A stretch of 49,043 nucleotides of DNA. Source: CAYYYA01 sp964517065 (lineage in GTDB: Bacteria > Patescibacteriota > Patescibacteriia > UBA1558 > 2-01-FULL-52-15). Under the pieces are notes generated by a model. That model worked only from the letters and a program-made list of their open reading frames with translations, ran no database searches and was not told the DNA's origin. Position numbers and translations under genes: made by a program. The stretch lies in the NCBI GenBank assembly GCA_964517065.1, contig CAZFBK010000008.1:1-49043 (forward strand), written 5' to 3'. Below, piece by piece: positions 25,177 to 32,087 of this stretch. Position 1 is the first letter of the stretch. Each line of letters starts with the position of its first letter.

Positions 25177-25194
25177 GTACATTTTTTATAAAAT

Positions 25195-25998
25195 ATGTCA
25201 GAAATATTTAAAACATTACAGACCCTTCCAGTTCCAGCTAGGCAAAAATCCTGGGCCGATGTTGATTTTGGTGCTGTAGAACAGAGATTAAGCGGGCAGC
25301 AGGTCGTCACAGATGAATTACCGGATGCAATCGACTGTCAGAAGATTATCATTGAAGCTGATTCAGATATTCAATACGTCATAATCCAAAACGATTCTGC
25401 TGATCAAGACAGCTTCCGCACTCGACAGTTTTATTTACAACAAAATGCTAAGTTAGAGCTGATTACGATAATCCTCGGAGGAGCAACTTCAGAGTTGATC
25501 CAAGAAGTATATTTAGAAGGAGCCGGCGCGGCCAGTTTACAAAAAGTAGTAGTCATTGGTACTGATGAACAAAAAATAAATCTGATTGCTAATCATGTTC
25601 ACGCCGCGCCGGAATGCCACTCTGATATTACGGTGAAGACGATTTTATCAGGTTCAGCTATCTCGGCTTTCAACGGGCTAATCAAGATTTATAAAGGTGC
25701 GCATCAGACCAGCGCTTATCTGCGCCACGATACTTATGTTTTGTCTGATACCGCCAAGAACATTACTATCCCTGGTTTAGAGATTGATGCTAATGATGTG
25801 AAGGCTAGCCACAGCGCCAGTCAGAGTAAGCTAAAGCCTGAAGATTTGCTCTATCTGACTAGCCGCGGTTTGACGGAAACACTAGCAAGGAGTTTAATAC
25901 TAGAGGGGTTCATCTCTACAGTAGTAGAAAGGATAAAGGAGGAAGGAGTAAGGGAACAAGCTTTAGGTTTACTACAAACTAAAATCAATCAATGCTAG
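25195..25998 (+). CDS. sufD: SufD-like scaffold protein, short form
   Basis: 267 residues, much shorter than typical SufD (about 420) because the N-terminal helical part is reduced. The beta-helix core and C-terminal motif are retained: FNGLIKIYKGAHQTSAYLRHD, then HSASQSKLKPEDLLYLTSRGL. It would pair with SufB on SufC. Its stop overlaps the sufS start by 7 bases. Confidence 0.88.
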   Translation: MSEIFKTLQTLPVPARQKSWADVDFGAVEQRLSGQQVVTDELPDAIDCQKIIIEADSDIQYVIIQNDSADQDSFRTRQFYLQQNAKLELITIILGGATSELIQEVYLEGAGAASLQKVVVIGTDEQKINLIANHVHAAPECHSDITVKTILSGSAISAFNGLIKIYKGAHQTSAYLRHDTYVLSDTAKNITIPGLEIDANDVKASHSASQSKLKPEDLLYLTSRGLTETLARSLILEGFISTVVERIKEEGVREQALGLLQTKINQC

Positions 25999-27212
25999 AT
26001 ATCCGTAAGGATTTTCCAATTTTAAATCGCAAGGTTAATGGCCAACCATTAGTCTATTTTGATAATGCCGCTACCACTCAGAAACCTAATGTTGTCATTG
26101 AGGCGGAAGCTGATTATTATCGCCGCTATAATGCTAATGTGCATCGTGGTATTCATACCTTAGCGGAGGAAGCTACCAAAGTCTACGAAAATTCACGTGA
26201 GCAAGTTCGTCAGTTATTGAACGCTGTCTCCACGAAAGAAATTATCTTTACTCGTGGCACGACGGAGAGTATTAATCTGGTCGCCTATGCTTGGGCCAGA
26301 CATCATCTGAAAGCGGGAGATGAGATCGTCGTTTCAATTGTTAATCATCATTCTAATATTGTGCCGTGGCAGATGATCGCTGAAGAATTAGGCGTGGGTC
26401 TTGTGTGGCTGGACTCTGTCGGGGCGATTCATGAATCGCCCGAACCGACGCTGACAAAATTATTATCCACTGGCAAAGTAAAATTAGTAGCCTTGACCCA
26501 CGCTTCCAACACGCTCGGTTTATTGTACGACGTCAAACCATTGATCCAGCAAGCGCACGAGGCTGGCGCCTTAGTCTTACTCGACGGTGCGCAGTCAGTA
26601 CCCCATACCCAGATTGATGTGCAAGATCTAGACTGTGATTTCTTTGCCTTCTCTGGGCACAAAATGTGCGGTCCAACCGGCATCGGTGTCTTATACGCCA
26701 AGGAAAAGATTCTAGACACCATGAAACCATTTCACGGTGGCGGAGAGATGATCAAAGCAGTCACGAAGGAAGATTTTGTGGCTAATGATCTGCCGTGGAA
26801 GTTCGAAGCCGGCACTCCAAATATTGCTGGAGTCATTGCTCTGGGAGCAGCGATTGATTATTTACAGGCTCTTGGCTGGCAGGCAATCCATCAGCATGAG
26901 CAAGAACTGACGCAGTATGCTCTGGAGCAGATGAAGCAAATTGAGAAATTACATATTATGGGTCCGACGGAGGCGGAAAACAGAATAGGTGTTATTGCTT
27001 TTACCATTGATGGTATTCATCCGCATGATATCGCCGCCGAGCTTGATAAACATGGTATCGCTGTCCGCGCTGGCCATCATTGCACACAACCATTACATAC
27101 ACAGTTGGGATTGAATGGAAGTACGAGAGCGAGTTTTTATATTTATAATACTAAATCTGAAATAGACACCTTGATTGCTGCTTTACGCTCTACCATATTA
27201 ATTTACTCGTGA
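25992..27212 (+). CDS. sufS: SufS cysteine desulfurase
   Basis: 406 residues. A pyridoxal-phosphate enzyme that takes sulfur from cysteine for the scaffold. Seen: FDNAATTQKP, NVHRGIHTLAEEAT, VNHHSN, DGAQSVPH, the PLP lysine at 224 in SGHKMCG, and the catalytic cysteine at 364 in RAGHHCTQPLH. Residues 143-151 (VGAIHESPE), between the WLDS strand and the LTHASN strand, are encoded by a perfect 20-bp palindrome; this stretch replaces a variable surface loop and looks like an inserted palindromic element. Confidence 0.95.
   Translation: MLDIRKDFPILNRKVNGQPLVYFDNAATTQKPNVVIEAEADYYRRYNANVHRGIHTLAEEATKVYENSREQVRQLLNAVSTKEIIFTRGTTESINLVAYAWARHHLKAGDEIVVSIVNHHSNIVPWQMIAEELGVGLVWLDSVGAIHESPEPTLTKLLSTGKVKLVALTHASNTLGLLYDVKPLIQQAHEAGALVLLDGAQSVPHTQIDVQDLDCDFFAFSGHKMCGPTGIGVLYAKEKILDTMKPFHGGGEMIKAVTKEDFVANDLPWKFEAGTPNIAGVIALGAAIDYLQALGWQAIHQHEQELTQYALEQMKQIEKLHIMGPTEAENRIGVIAFTIDGIHPHDIAAELDKHGIAVRAGHHCTQPLHTQLGLNGSTRASFYIYNTKSEIDTLIAALRSTILIYS
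26422..26441. repeat. In-frame perfect palindrome inside sufS
   Basis: GGGCGATTCATGAATCGCCC is self-complementary over all 20 bases and codes for the GAIHESP loop of SufS. It resembles in size and base make-up the intergenic palindromes after sufC and sufB. Confidence 0.9.
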
Positions 27213-27276
27213 GTAGTTTGTAGTGAGTAGTTGGTAGTCGTTTCTACTCACTACTCACTACAAACTACCAACTATC
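27211..27276. repeat. Foldback of GTAGTTTGTAGTGAG words between sufS and sufU
   Basis: GAGTAGTTTGTAGTGAGTAG and its complement CTACTCACTACTCACTAC around TCGTTT give a hairpin of about 30 bp that fills the spacer and begins right after the sufS stop. Confidence 0.85.
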
Positions 27277-27280
27277 TATA

Positions 27281-27724
27281 ATGGATCCACACGCCCAACA
27301 AATTATTGAACTCTACAAACATCCTTTAAACTTCGGCAAAGATGAGACAGCCGATATTATTAAGATTGGGATGAATTTGTCGTGTGGGGATCAGGTCTCC
27401 ATTTATTTGAAGTTAGAAGAAAGCAGTGAGGAGAAAGGGCAGACTACCCCTTACTCCTTGCTTCCTGCTTCTTCCTCCCGCATCAAAAGCATTAGCTTTG
27501 AAGGAACTGGATGCTCCGTCAGTGTGGCGTCGGCGTCATTACTTACAGAAATGCTAAAAGGTAAAACACTGGAGGAGGTTCTCAGCTGGGGCACGAAAGA
27601 AATAGAAGAGATACTGGGAGTGGAGATGGGGCCGAGTAGATTGAAGTGCGCCTTATTGCCGTTGGATACTATTCAGGAGGGCATTAAGGAATTTAGAATT
27701 AAGAATGAAGAATTAAGAAAATAG
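27281..27724 (+). CDS. sufU: SufU/IscU-like Fe-S scaffold or sulfur acceptor
   Basis: 147 residues. The three family cysteines are present: Cys35 (SCGD), Cys78 (GTGC) and Cys123 (RLKCALLP), plus Asp37. It would accept sulfur from SufS. Residues about 46-66 form an insertion absent from the usual short turn between strands; its DNA (27416-27474) is a foldback, so a spacer element seems to have entered the gene in frame. The C terminus runs into AAGAATGAAGAATTAAG words. A degraded copy of its last 15 codons lies at 28418-28460. Confidence 0.9.
   Translation: MDPHAQQIIELYKHPLNFGKDETADIIKIGMNLSCGDQVSIYLKLEESSEEKGQTTPYSLLPASSSRIKSISFEGTGCSVSVASASLLTEMLKGKTLEEVLSWGTKEIEEILGVEMGPSRLKCALLPLDTIQEGIKEFRIKNEELRK
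27416..27474. repeat. In-frame foldback inside sufU
   Basis: GAAGAAAGCAGTGAGGAG with AAAGGG is imperfectly complementary to CCCCTTACTCCTTG with CTGCTTCTTC. The frame stays open and codes for the low-complexity stretch EESSEEKGQTTPYSLLPASS. Confidence 0.8.
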
Positions 27725-27752
27725 GTTTAAATTGAGAATGCAAAAATATCCA

Positions 27753-27773
27753 CCTCCGCCAAGGCTTCGGAGG
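27753..27773. repeat. Short GC-rich hairpin CCTCCG...CGGAGG
   Basis: CCTCCGCC-AAGGCTT-CGGAGG in an AT-rich spacer. It shares the CCTCCG/CGGAGG stem and an A-GCTT core with the hairpin inside lspA at 36855-36883. Confidence 0.75.
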
Positions 27774-27801
27774 ACACGTAAATAATAAATTAAAAAAATA
27801 T

Positions 27802-28386
27802 ATGGCGTTATCAAAATATCATCAAAAGTATAATGATCAATCCGATGAAGAGATACGGGGGAAAGTTGAGGCTAAAGCACAGGAGCTTGCGGCTATATTT
27901 CAGGAGGTTGGATTACAAACAGCTAGCGATCCTGTGCGTTTAGCAGTGTTGGGTTGCGGTGATAAACGGTTTGTAGCTCAACATAAAATAATCTTTGAAG
28001 CGGTGCTCCATAGATCGGTGGAAGTCAGCACATTCGATATCACCATTGATCATCTCGAGGGTGAGCCTAATATTTTTCAGCATGACTGTACCATGCCAAT
28101 TCCGAATTCTCCATATGATATTACGTACGCCCACGTGCTATTGAAGTTTATTGAAACCTCTAAACAGTTTGACCTGATAAGTAATTCCTATGATGCCTTG
28201 AAATCAGGCGGTATTGCTATTCATTGCTTTGACACGGAGGAAATTACCGCTTCTGATACCAAACTTACAAATGGTCAGTGGGCTGTCCCACTAGAGCAAT
28301 ATAAAAAACAGTTGTCTGAGTTAGATATCGAATATAAGGAAATTCCGATTAAGTATGGAATCGCTTTAGTATTAATACGGAAGTAA
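27802..28386 (+). CDS. SAM-dependent methyltransferase-like protein
   Basis: 194 residues with a class I Rossmann pattern: motif I VRLAVLGCGDKRF, acidic residue in FDITIDHLEG, motif IV region NIFQHDCTMPIP and YDITYAHVLLKFIE. A helical N terminus precedes it. The substrate is unknown. It sits between sufU and a fragment of a second sufU 3' end, which suggests that it came in by a duplication or insertion event. Confidence 0.7.
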   Translation: MALSKYHQKYNDQSDEEIRGKVEAKAQELAAIFQEVGLQTASDPVRLAVLGCGDKRFVAQHKIIFEAVLHRSVEVSTFDITIDHLEGEPNIFQHDCTMPIPNSPYDITYAHVLLKFIETSKQFDLISNSYDALKSGGIAIHCFDTEEITASDTKLTNGQWAVPLEQYKKQLSELDIEYKEIPIKYGIALVLIRK

Positions 28387-28417
28387 TAGTAGTCTTTAAT
28401 TAGACTGGGTTCTATGA

Positions 28418-28460
28418 GGCGCTCTGTTGCCGTTGGATATTATTCAGGAAGGCATTTGGG
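28418..28460 (+). pseudogene. Remnant of a second sufU 3' end
   Basis: The frame GGC GCT CTG TTG CCG... reads ALLPLDIIQEGIW, matching the SufU C-terminal ALLPLDTIQEGIK. At DNA level it matches 27648-27685 at about 32 of 38 bases. No start codon or upstream SufU sequence remains. Confidence 0.75.
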
Positions 28461-28552
28461 AAAGTCAAAAGTAAAAAGTCAAAACTGAAAACTAAAACTC
28501 AAAAATTAAAAAGTTTTGAGTTTTTACTTGTATCTTTTACTTTTGAGTTTTC
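28459..28552. repeat. Foldback of AAAAGTCAAAA words overlapping a gene end
   Basis: AAAGTCAAAAGTAAAAAG on the left is answered by CTTTTACTTTTGAGTTTT on the right. The right arm supplies the last codons (KTQK) and the stop of the minus-strand reductase gene. Confidence 0.8.
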
Positions 28553-29409
28553 CAATCTTTTAGAGCCTGTTCTACTGCTTGGTGTACTTCAGTCATATGC
28601 ACCCCAGCAGCTTCGCGTTTATCTGAATTCAAAACGCAGCTCGAGCGGCGGGCTTTGGCCGCGGTTTTCATGAATTCGTCTTCGTTAACGAAGAATTTGA
28701 ATTCTTTGGTTGAGATGCCTGATTTTTTTATTAACTCAACTGCTTCTTTGGTAGTAATTGATCCTGGGTTCGTCATATTGTAGGTCCCGAACGGAATCTT
28801 TTTTTCAAAGCATTCATAGCAGGCTCGCGCGAATTCATCAATATGCGATAGAGAGTTAGTAGCGTTTAATAGTGTGTCATAGGTCATCCACTTGGTCAGT
28901 ATATTACGGTCGGTATCCTCATTGTTAAACGGCACGCGCAGCCGCCAGAGATAGCAGGTAGTGGCATCAGCTAGGATCTCCTCTGCTAGTGCTTTGGTAC
29001 CAGAGTAGAAGCTGCAATTGTTATGACGGAAGTCAAAGTTTGGTTCGTCTGTTTCTTTCCAACCCTTGCCGTCAGGACTGTTGCCTTCATAGATGCAGCC
29101 GGATGAGACATGGCCCCATGGCAGGCGAAGCTCGTTGCAGATCTGCATGATATGCCCAGGGAAAATGACGTTGCCATCCAATGTTTCCAGCTTATGCAGC
29201 TCGCAGGCATCAACATTTGGTTTGCCGGTATAACCTGCACAGTTCACCAGAAAATCTGGTTTGATATCGATAATGATTTGTCGCAAAATTTCCTGACGGG
29301 TATAGTCGTGTTCTGAACGGGGTACGTTCTTGAAAGCAATATTATTTTCTTGGAAGAATTTTTGAAAGGCTTGGCCGACGTAGCCGGAGCCACCGAGTAG
29401 TAGAATCAT
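28537..29409 (-). CDS. RmlD-like NAD(P)-dependent sugar reductase/epimerase
   Basis: 290 residues of the extended short-chain dehydrogenase family. Nucleotide-binding GGSGYVGQ lies at the N terminus (5-12), NCAGYTGKPNVDACE follows, and the catalytic pair is YSGTK. The whole resembles the reductase half of plant and bacterial nucleotide-rhamnose synthase type enzymes, so synthesis of a deoxysugar for surface glycans is likely. The ATG at 29409 begins directly with the nucleotide-binding strand; a longer in-frame start at 29484 adds 25 residues that do not fit the family. Confidence 0.82.
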   Translation of the reverse strand: MILLLGGSGYVGQAFQKFFQENNIAFKNVPRSEHDYTRQEILRQIIIDIKPDFLVNCAGYTGKPNVDACELHKLETLDGNVIFPGHIMQICNELRLPWGHVSSGCIYEGNSPDGKGWKETDEPNFDFRHNNCSFYSGTKALAEEILADATTCYLWRLRVPFNNEDTDRNILTKWMTYDTLLNATNSLSHIDEFARACYECFEKKIPFGTYNMTNPGSITTKEAVELIKKSGISTKEFKFFVNEDEFMKTAAKARRSSCVLNSDKREAAGVHMTEVHQAVEQALKDWKTQK

Positions 29410-29453
29410 TTGATTATGCTTAATTTGAAAATTGTTTGTTAATCTTTCGTCAT

Positions 29454-29551
29454 ATAAAACAGCGAGATAGTTTATTAGGACCACCCCAGGTCTGCGACCC
29501 GCCCCTCCTTTTAAAAGGAGGGGAAAGGGGTGGTCTATCTCTCTGTTTTAT
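29454..29551. repeat. Nested hairpin element, copy 1 (AAAACAG / CCACCCC / CCCCTCC)
   Basis: Outer arms ATAAAACAGCGAGATAG and CTATCTCTCTGTTTTAT, middle arms GACCACCCC/GGGGTGGTC and inner arms CCCCTCCTTTT/AAAAGGAGGGG. The same architecture and words recur at 37946-38053. Confidence 0.85.
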
Positions 29552-30420
29552 TACCTACTATTTCCCGTGAGCTGTTTTATTGATGTTCGTTTAGTATAAC
29601 CCATTTTGTTTTTGATTTCCTCTTCACTCAATCCTTGTTTATACAATTGTGATAAACGTGCTCGGCGCAGATCATTGGCTGTCAGCTCAAGTCCTGCAGC
29701 GTGCGCGTATTTCTCTATCACGCGTTGGACCGAACGACTGGTCATGGGTTTGGGCTTTTTCACTTCTCTACCGCCGACAGCCCGATCGTGGGAGATGAAT
29801 AAGAAAGGGTTAGGGTCAGGGCGTAGGGTCAGGTAGTCTTTGAGATTGGTAATGACTGTTGGTGATAACGAGAGCTCATGCCTTCCCTGGTGATCTTCAT
29901 AGCTAATTTTATTCTTTTTCACCTGTTCAATTTTCAGATTGGCAATGATGGCCAGCTTCAATCCGGTCTCCAGCATCAGACTGATGAGCGCTTGATCGCG
30001 TTTTTTGATAATCAGAGGTGCTCGGGAGCTTGCGACTGACCGTAGCAGTGTAGTAAGTTCTGCCGAGCTTGGCAAGGTTGGCTGTGTGGGAGAAACTTTG
30101 GTCAGTTTGATGCTCTTGGTGACGGGCAGACTGACGTTATGGGTAGATAGATACTGCAGGAAGTTTCTTAGAGCTATCAGATGATAGTTAATGGTCTTTT
30201 TATCCAACTTCGCCTGACGACCCTTGAGAGTTTTGAGATATGTGCGGTAATTCGTAATGAGTGAATCAGTTATTTGAGAAGGTTTGGTTACCTTGGACCA
30301 ACGCAGGAAGCGACGCAGGTATAATTCATAATTGCGCACGGTCAAAGGAGAACGCTTTTTGATATATTGCCACTCCTCAAGGAAAGAGAGAAGTAGAGTT
30401 TCTAGGGAGTATTGACTCAT
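29551..30420 (-). CDS. Tyrosine recombinase-like protein, catalytic residues degenerate
   Basis: 289 residues with the XerC/XerD layout: an N-terminal SAM-like core-binding domain (about 5-95, with SPLTVRNYELYLRRFLRW) and a C-terminal catalytic-type domain (about 115-289). The arginine of TGLR is Lys155 (TGLKLAI), the HxxR histidine is Asn249 (NDLRRAR), the second histidine (LGH) is Tyr275 (MGY), and the chain ends at TSIKQLTGNSR without the nucleophilic tyrosine. It may still bind DNA but probably cannot cut by the usual mechanism. A diverged active enzyme cannot be excluded. Confidence 0.8.
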   Translation of the reverse strand: MSQYSLETLLLSFLEEWQYIKKRSPLTVRNYELYLRRFLRWSKVTKPSQITDSLITNYRTYLKTLKGRQAKLDKKTINYHLIALRNFLQYLSTHNVSLPVTKSIKLTKVSPTQPTLPSSAELTTLLRSVASSRAPLIIKKRDQALISLMLETGLKLAIIANLKIEQVKKNKISYEDHQGRHELSLSPTVITNLKDYLTLRPDPNPFLFISHDRAVGGREVKKPKPMTSRSVQRVIEKYAHAAGLELTANDLRRARLSQLYKQGLSEEEIKNKMGYTKRTSIKQLTGNSR

Positions 30421-30461
30421 GGCTATATTTTATGATACTTGGTCGATATCTACAAGCTTAC

Positions 30462-30490
30462 TTGACGAATTCTGAACTAGGGATTATCAT
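30462..30490 (+). promoter_or_regulatory. Promoter of candidate RNA 1
   Basis: TTGACG (30462-30467), a 17-base spacer and TATCAT (30485-30490); transcription would begin near 30497. Confidence 0.6.
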
Positions 30491-30496
30491 GGAGTT

Positions 30497-30806
30497 CTTG
30501 AAGTTCTTTGTTTCTAGATTTTCGCACAGAAGCTCAGCGCCAGTGTGGGGTATCATGGTAAGCCTCTGCAGAGGTTTCTTCATCGGCAATAACTAATCGT
30601 CGACGGGGAATGTACCGCCTCCACTAACCACGTGGGATCAGGTGACATAGACCACGCGATAGCTAAGCGTGGACTAAGAATCTGAAGAATCCCGCCTCTG
30701 GTTGGATACTGGTAGTCCCATCCAAGCTGAATCATTCTGTCCGATAGGACCCTCTAACCTTTTTGCCGCTATGCTAGGGCTTCTTGGTTGGAGGGTCTGT
30801 TTTATT
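30497..30806 (+). ncRNA. Candidate structured RNA 1, family unknown
   Basis: About 310 bases without a reading frame, with a good promoter in front and a terminator at the end: GACCCTCTAACC (30748-30759) pairs with GGTTGGAGGGTC (30786-30797), then TGTTTTATT. Internal hairpins include GCCTCTGCAGAGG, CCACGC...GCGTGG (about 30652-30672) and TTGGAT...ATCCAA. I looked for conserved parts of tmRNA, RNase P RNA, SRP RNA and 6S RNA and found none convincingly; the TCGACGGGG at 30599 is only a short match to tmRNA. The region could instead be a long rpsO leader with an attenuator. Confidence 0.5.
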
Positions 30807-30854
30807 GACAAAAGGAGTTGGCTATGGTAGTTTACTTCTATATTAATTAATCAA

Positions 30855-30977
30855 GGACTGTCTCTGGGTCAGCCTACAGCTTAGTAGGCTGAGCCCTATA
30901 CCTCACATGGTATAGGGTTACCCCTGCACCATTACGGTACAGGGTACAACTCGGAAACAGCCACGAACTATACAACA
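30855..30977 (+). promoter_or_regulatory. Three-hairpin rpsO leader, candidate S15 autoregulatory site
   Basis: Hairpin 1 is GGGTCAGCCTAC/GTAGGCTGAGCCC (30866-30896, one bulge), hairpin 2 is CTATACC/GGTATAG (about 30896-30915), and hairpin 3 is TACCCCTGCACC/GGTACAGGGTA (30919-30946). CTGT (30858) and ACAG (30957) may close them into one multi-way junction. The CCC at 30894-30896 can pair with the GGG of hairpin 1 or of hairpin 2, so a switch is possible. S15 is known to bind its own mRNA leader in several bacteria; that this is such a site is inferred. Confidence 0.6.
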
Positions 30978-31328
30978 ATGTTAAGCAAAAAAAAGAAAGA
31001 CTCGATTATCGAGCAGTTCAAGACCCATAAGAATGACACCGGTTCATCTGAGGTCCAGATCGCTATCCTGACCGCTGAGATCAAAGAGCTGACCAAACAT
31101 TTGAAGGATCATCCAAAAGATTTTTCTTCTCGTCGCGGTTTGCTACGTAAAGTATCTCAACGTCGTCGTCTCCTGCGTTATTTGGAGCGCGAAAACGAGA
31201 AGGCCTTTGATAAGATAGTTAAAGGTTTGAAACTAAACATTTCCAAACGCGAACGTAACACAGAAATGATGCCGGATGATGCGCTCCTCGAAGCCGCTGA
31301 AGAAGCTAGAAAAGACGCAGAACTATAA
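30978..31328 (+). CDS. rpsO: Ribosomal protein S15
   Basis: 116 residues, against a usual 89. The S15 core is clear: HKNDTGSSEVQIAILTAEI, LKDHPKDFSSRRGLLRKVSQRRRLL (RNA-binding loop and helix), YLERENEKAFDKIVKGLKL. The last 25 residues are a charged extension (MMPDDALLEAAEEARKDAEL) outside the normal fold. It is followed by a terminator, then the NYN gene and pnp; rpsO-pnp linkage is common, the gene between them is not. Confidence 0.95.
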   Translation: MLSKKKKDSIIEQFKTHKNDTGSSEVQIAILTAEIKELTKHLKDHPKDFSSRRGLLRKVSQRRRLLRYLERENEKAFDKIVKGLKLNISKRERNTEMMPDDALLEAAEEARKDAEL

Positions 31329-31331
31329 AAC

Positions 31332-31375
31332 ATAATCCCGCATGTTACCAAGGTGTAATCTGCGGGATTATTTCT
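31332..31375 (+). terminator. Terminator after rpsO
   Basis: ATAATCCCGCA and TGCGGGATTAT enclose an 18-base loop, followed by TTCT. Read-through into the next gene is likely because the T-run is short. Confidence 0.7.
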
Positions 31376-31385
31376 AAAATAAAAT

Positions 31386-31886
31386 ATGATCAAACACAAA
31401 GAGCAAAGAGTAGGAGTCTTCGTTGACGTCCAGAACCTATATTATTCAGCTAAGAATCTTTTTCAAGCTAAAGTAAATTTTGCTAAAGTCTTAGAAGAAG
31501 CAGTAGCGGGCAGAAAGTTGGTTCGTGCTGTCGCTTATGTAATCAAAGCGCCGAATTCTCTGGAAGATAATTTTTTTCAAGCACTGGATACTATGGGCTA
31601 TGAGATCAAATCGAAAGATTTGCAGGTCTATGCCGGCGGCAACAAGAAAGGTGACTGGGATGTTGGTTTGGTGATTGATGCTATTCGTATGTCACGTAAT
31701 TTGGACGTTGTTGTTCTTGTTTCTGGTGATGGTGACTACGTACCGGCTGTAGAATTTTTGCAGAATAATGGCGTGATGGTAGAGGCTGTAGCCTTCCAAG
31801 AAACAACTTCATCGAAGCTGATTGATAAGGTGGATGATTTCACTAATCTTTCAGCTAGTAAGAGAAAGTTTTTAATTAAATATTAG
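31386..31886 (+). CDS. NYN domain protein (LabA/DUF88-like), putative RNase
   Basis: 166 residues with a PIN-like NYN fold. The acidic metal-binding residues are visible in VFVDVQNLYY, KGDWDVGLVIDAIRM and VLVSGDGDYVP. Proteins of this type are thought to cut RNA, though few are tested. Its place between rpsO and pnp, in a window that also encodes RNase Y, suggests a role in RNA processing or decay. The foldback at 31886-31950 begins at its stop codon. Confidence 0.85.
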   Translation: MIKHKEQRVGVFVDVQNLYYSAKNLFQAKVNFAKVLEEAVAGRKLVRAVAYVIKAPNSLEDNFFQALDTMGYEIKSKDLQVYAGGNKKGDWDVGLVIDAIRMSRNLDVVVLVSGDGDYVPAVEFLQNNGVMVEAVAFQETTSSKLIDKVDDFTNLSASKRKFLIKY

Positions 31887-31950
31887 AAAGTAGAAATTGG
31901 GAAGTAGAAAATAGGTTTTTCTCCTTCTTTCCAGTTTCTAATTTCTAATA
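31886..31950. repeat. Foldback of GTAGAAATTGGGAAGTAGAAA words
   Basis: AGAAATTGGGAAGTAGAAA is answered by TTCTTTCCAGTTTCTAATTTC. It begins at the NYN stop codon. Related words occur at 44187-44301. Confidence 0.7.
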
Positions 31951-32087
31951 AGCTGACCCACAGACACATAGGCCCTGTATCCTCACAAGGAGACACGAGT
32001 CTAAAGCCTGTTGGTCAGCCGTAGGTCACCCGAAGTTCTGAGCTTGTCTCAGAACGAAGGGTGATTATCAACGAAAGGAACCTGACT
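31951..32087 (+). promoter_or_regulatory. Structured pnp leader
   Basis: GCTGACC (31952-31958) pairs with GGTCAGC (32013-32019) around a 54-base loop. A second long hairpin has TCACCC/GGGTGA outside and GTTCTGAG/CTCAGAAC inside (32026-32064). AAAGGA then precedes the ATG at 32088. In Escherichia coli pnp autoregulates through a leader hairpin cut by RNase III; a similar role here is inferred from position only. Confidence 0.6.

Noticed and set aside
30497..30806. tmRNA or RNase P RNA identity
   Set aside because: Only TCGACGGGG resembles the tmRNA 5' part. No tRNA-like ends, tag frame or RNase P core (GAGGAAAGTC) can be found on either strand.
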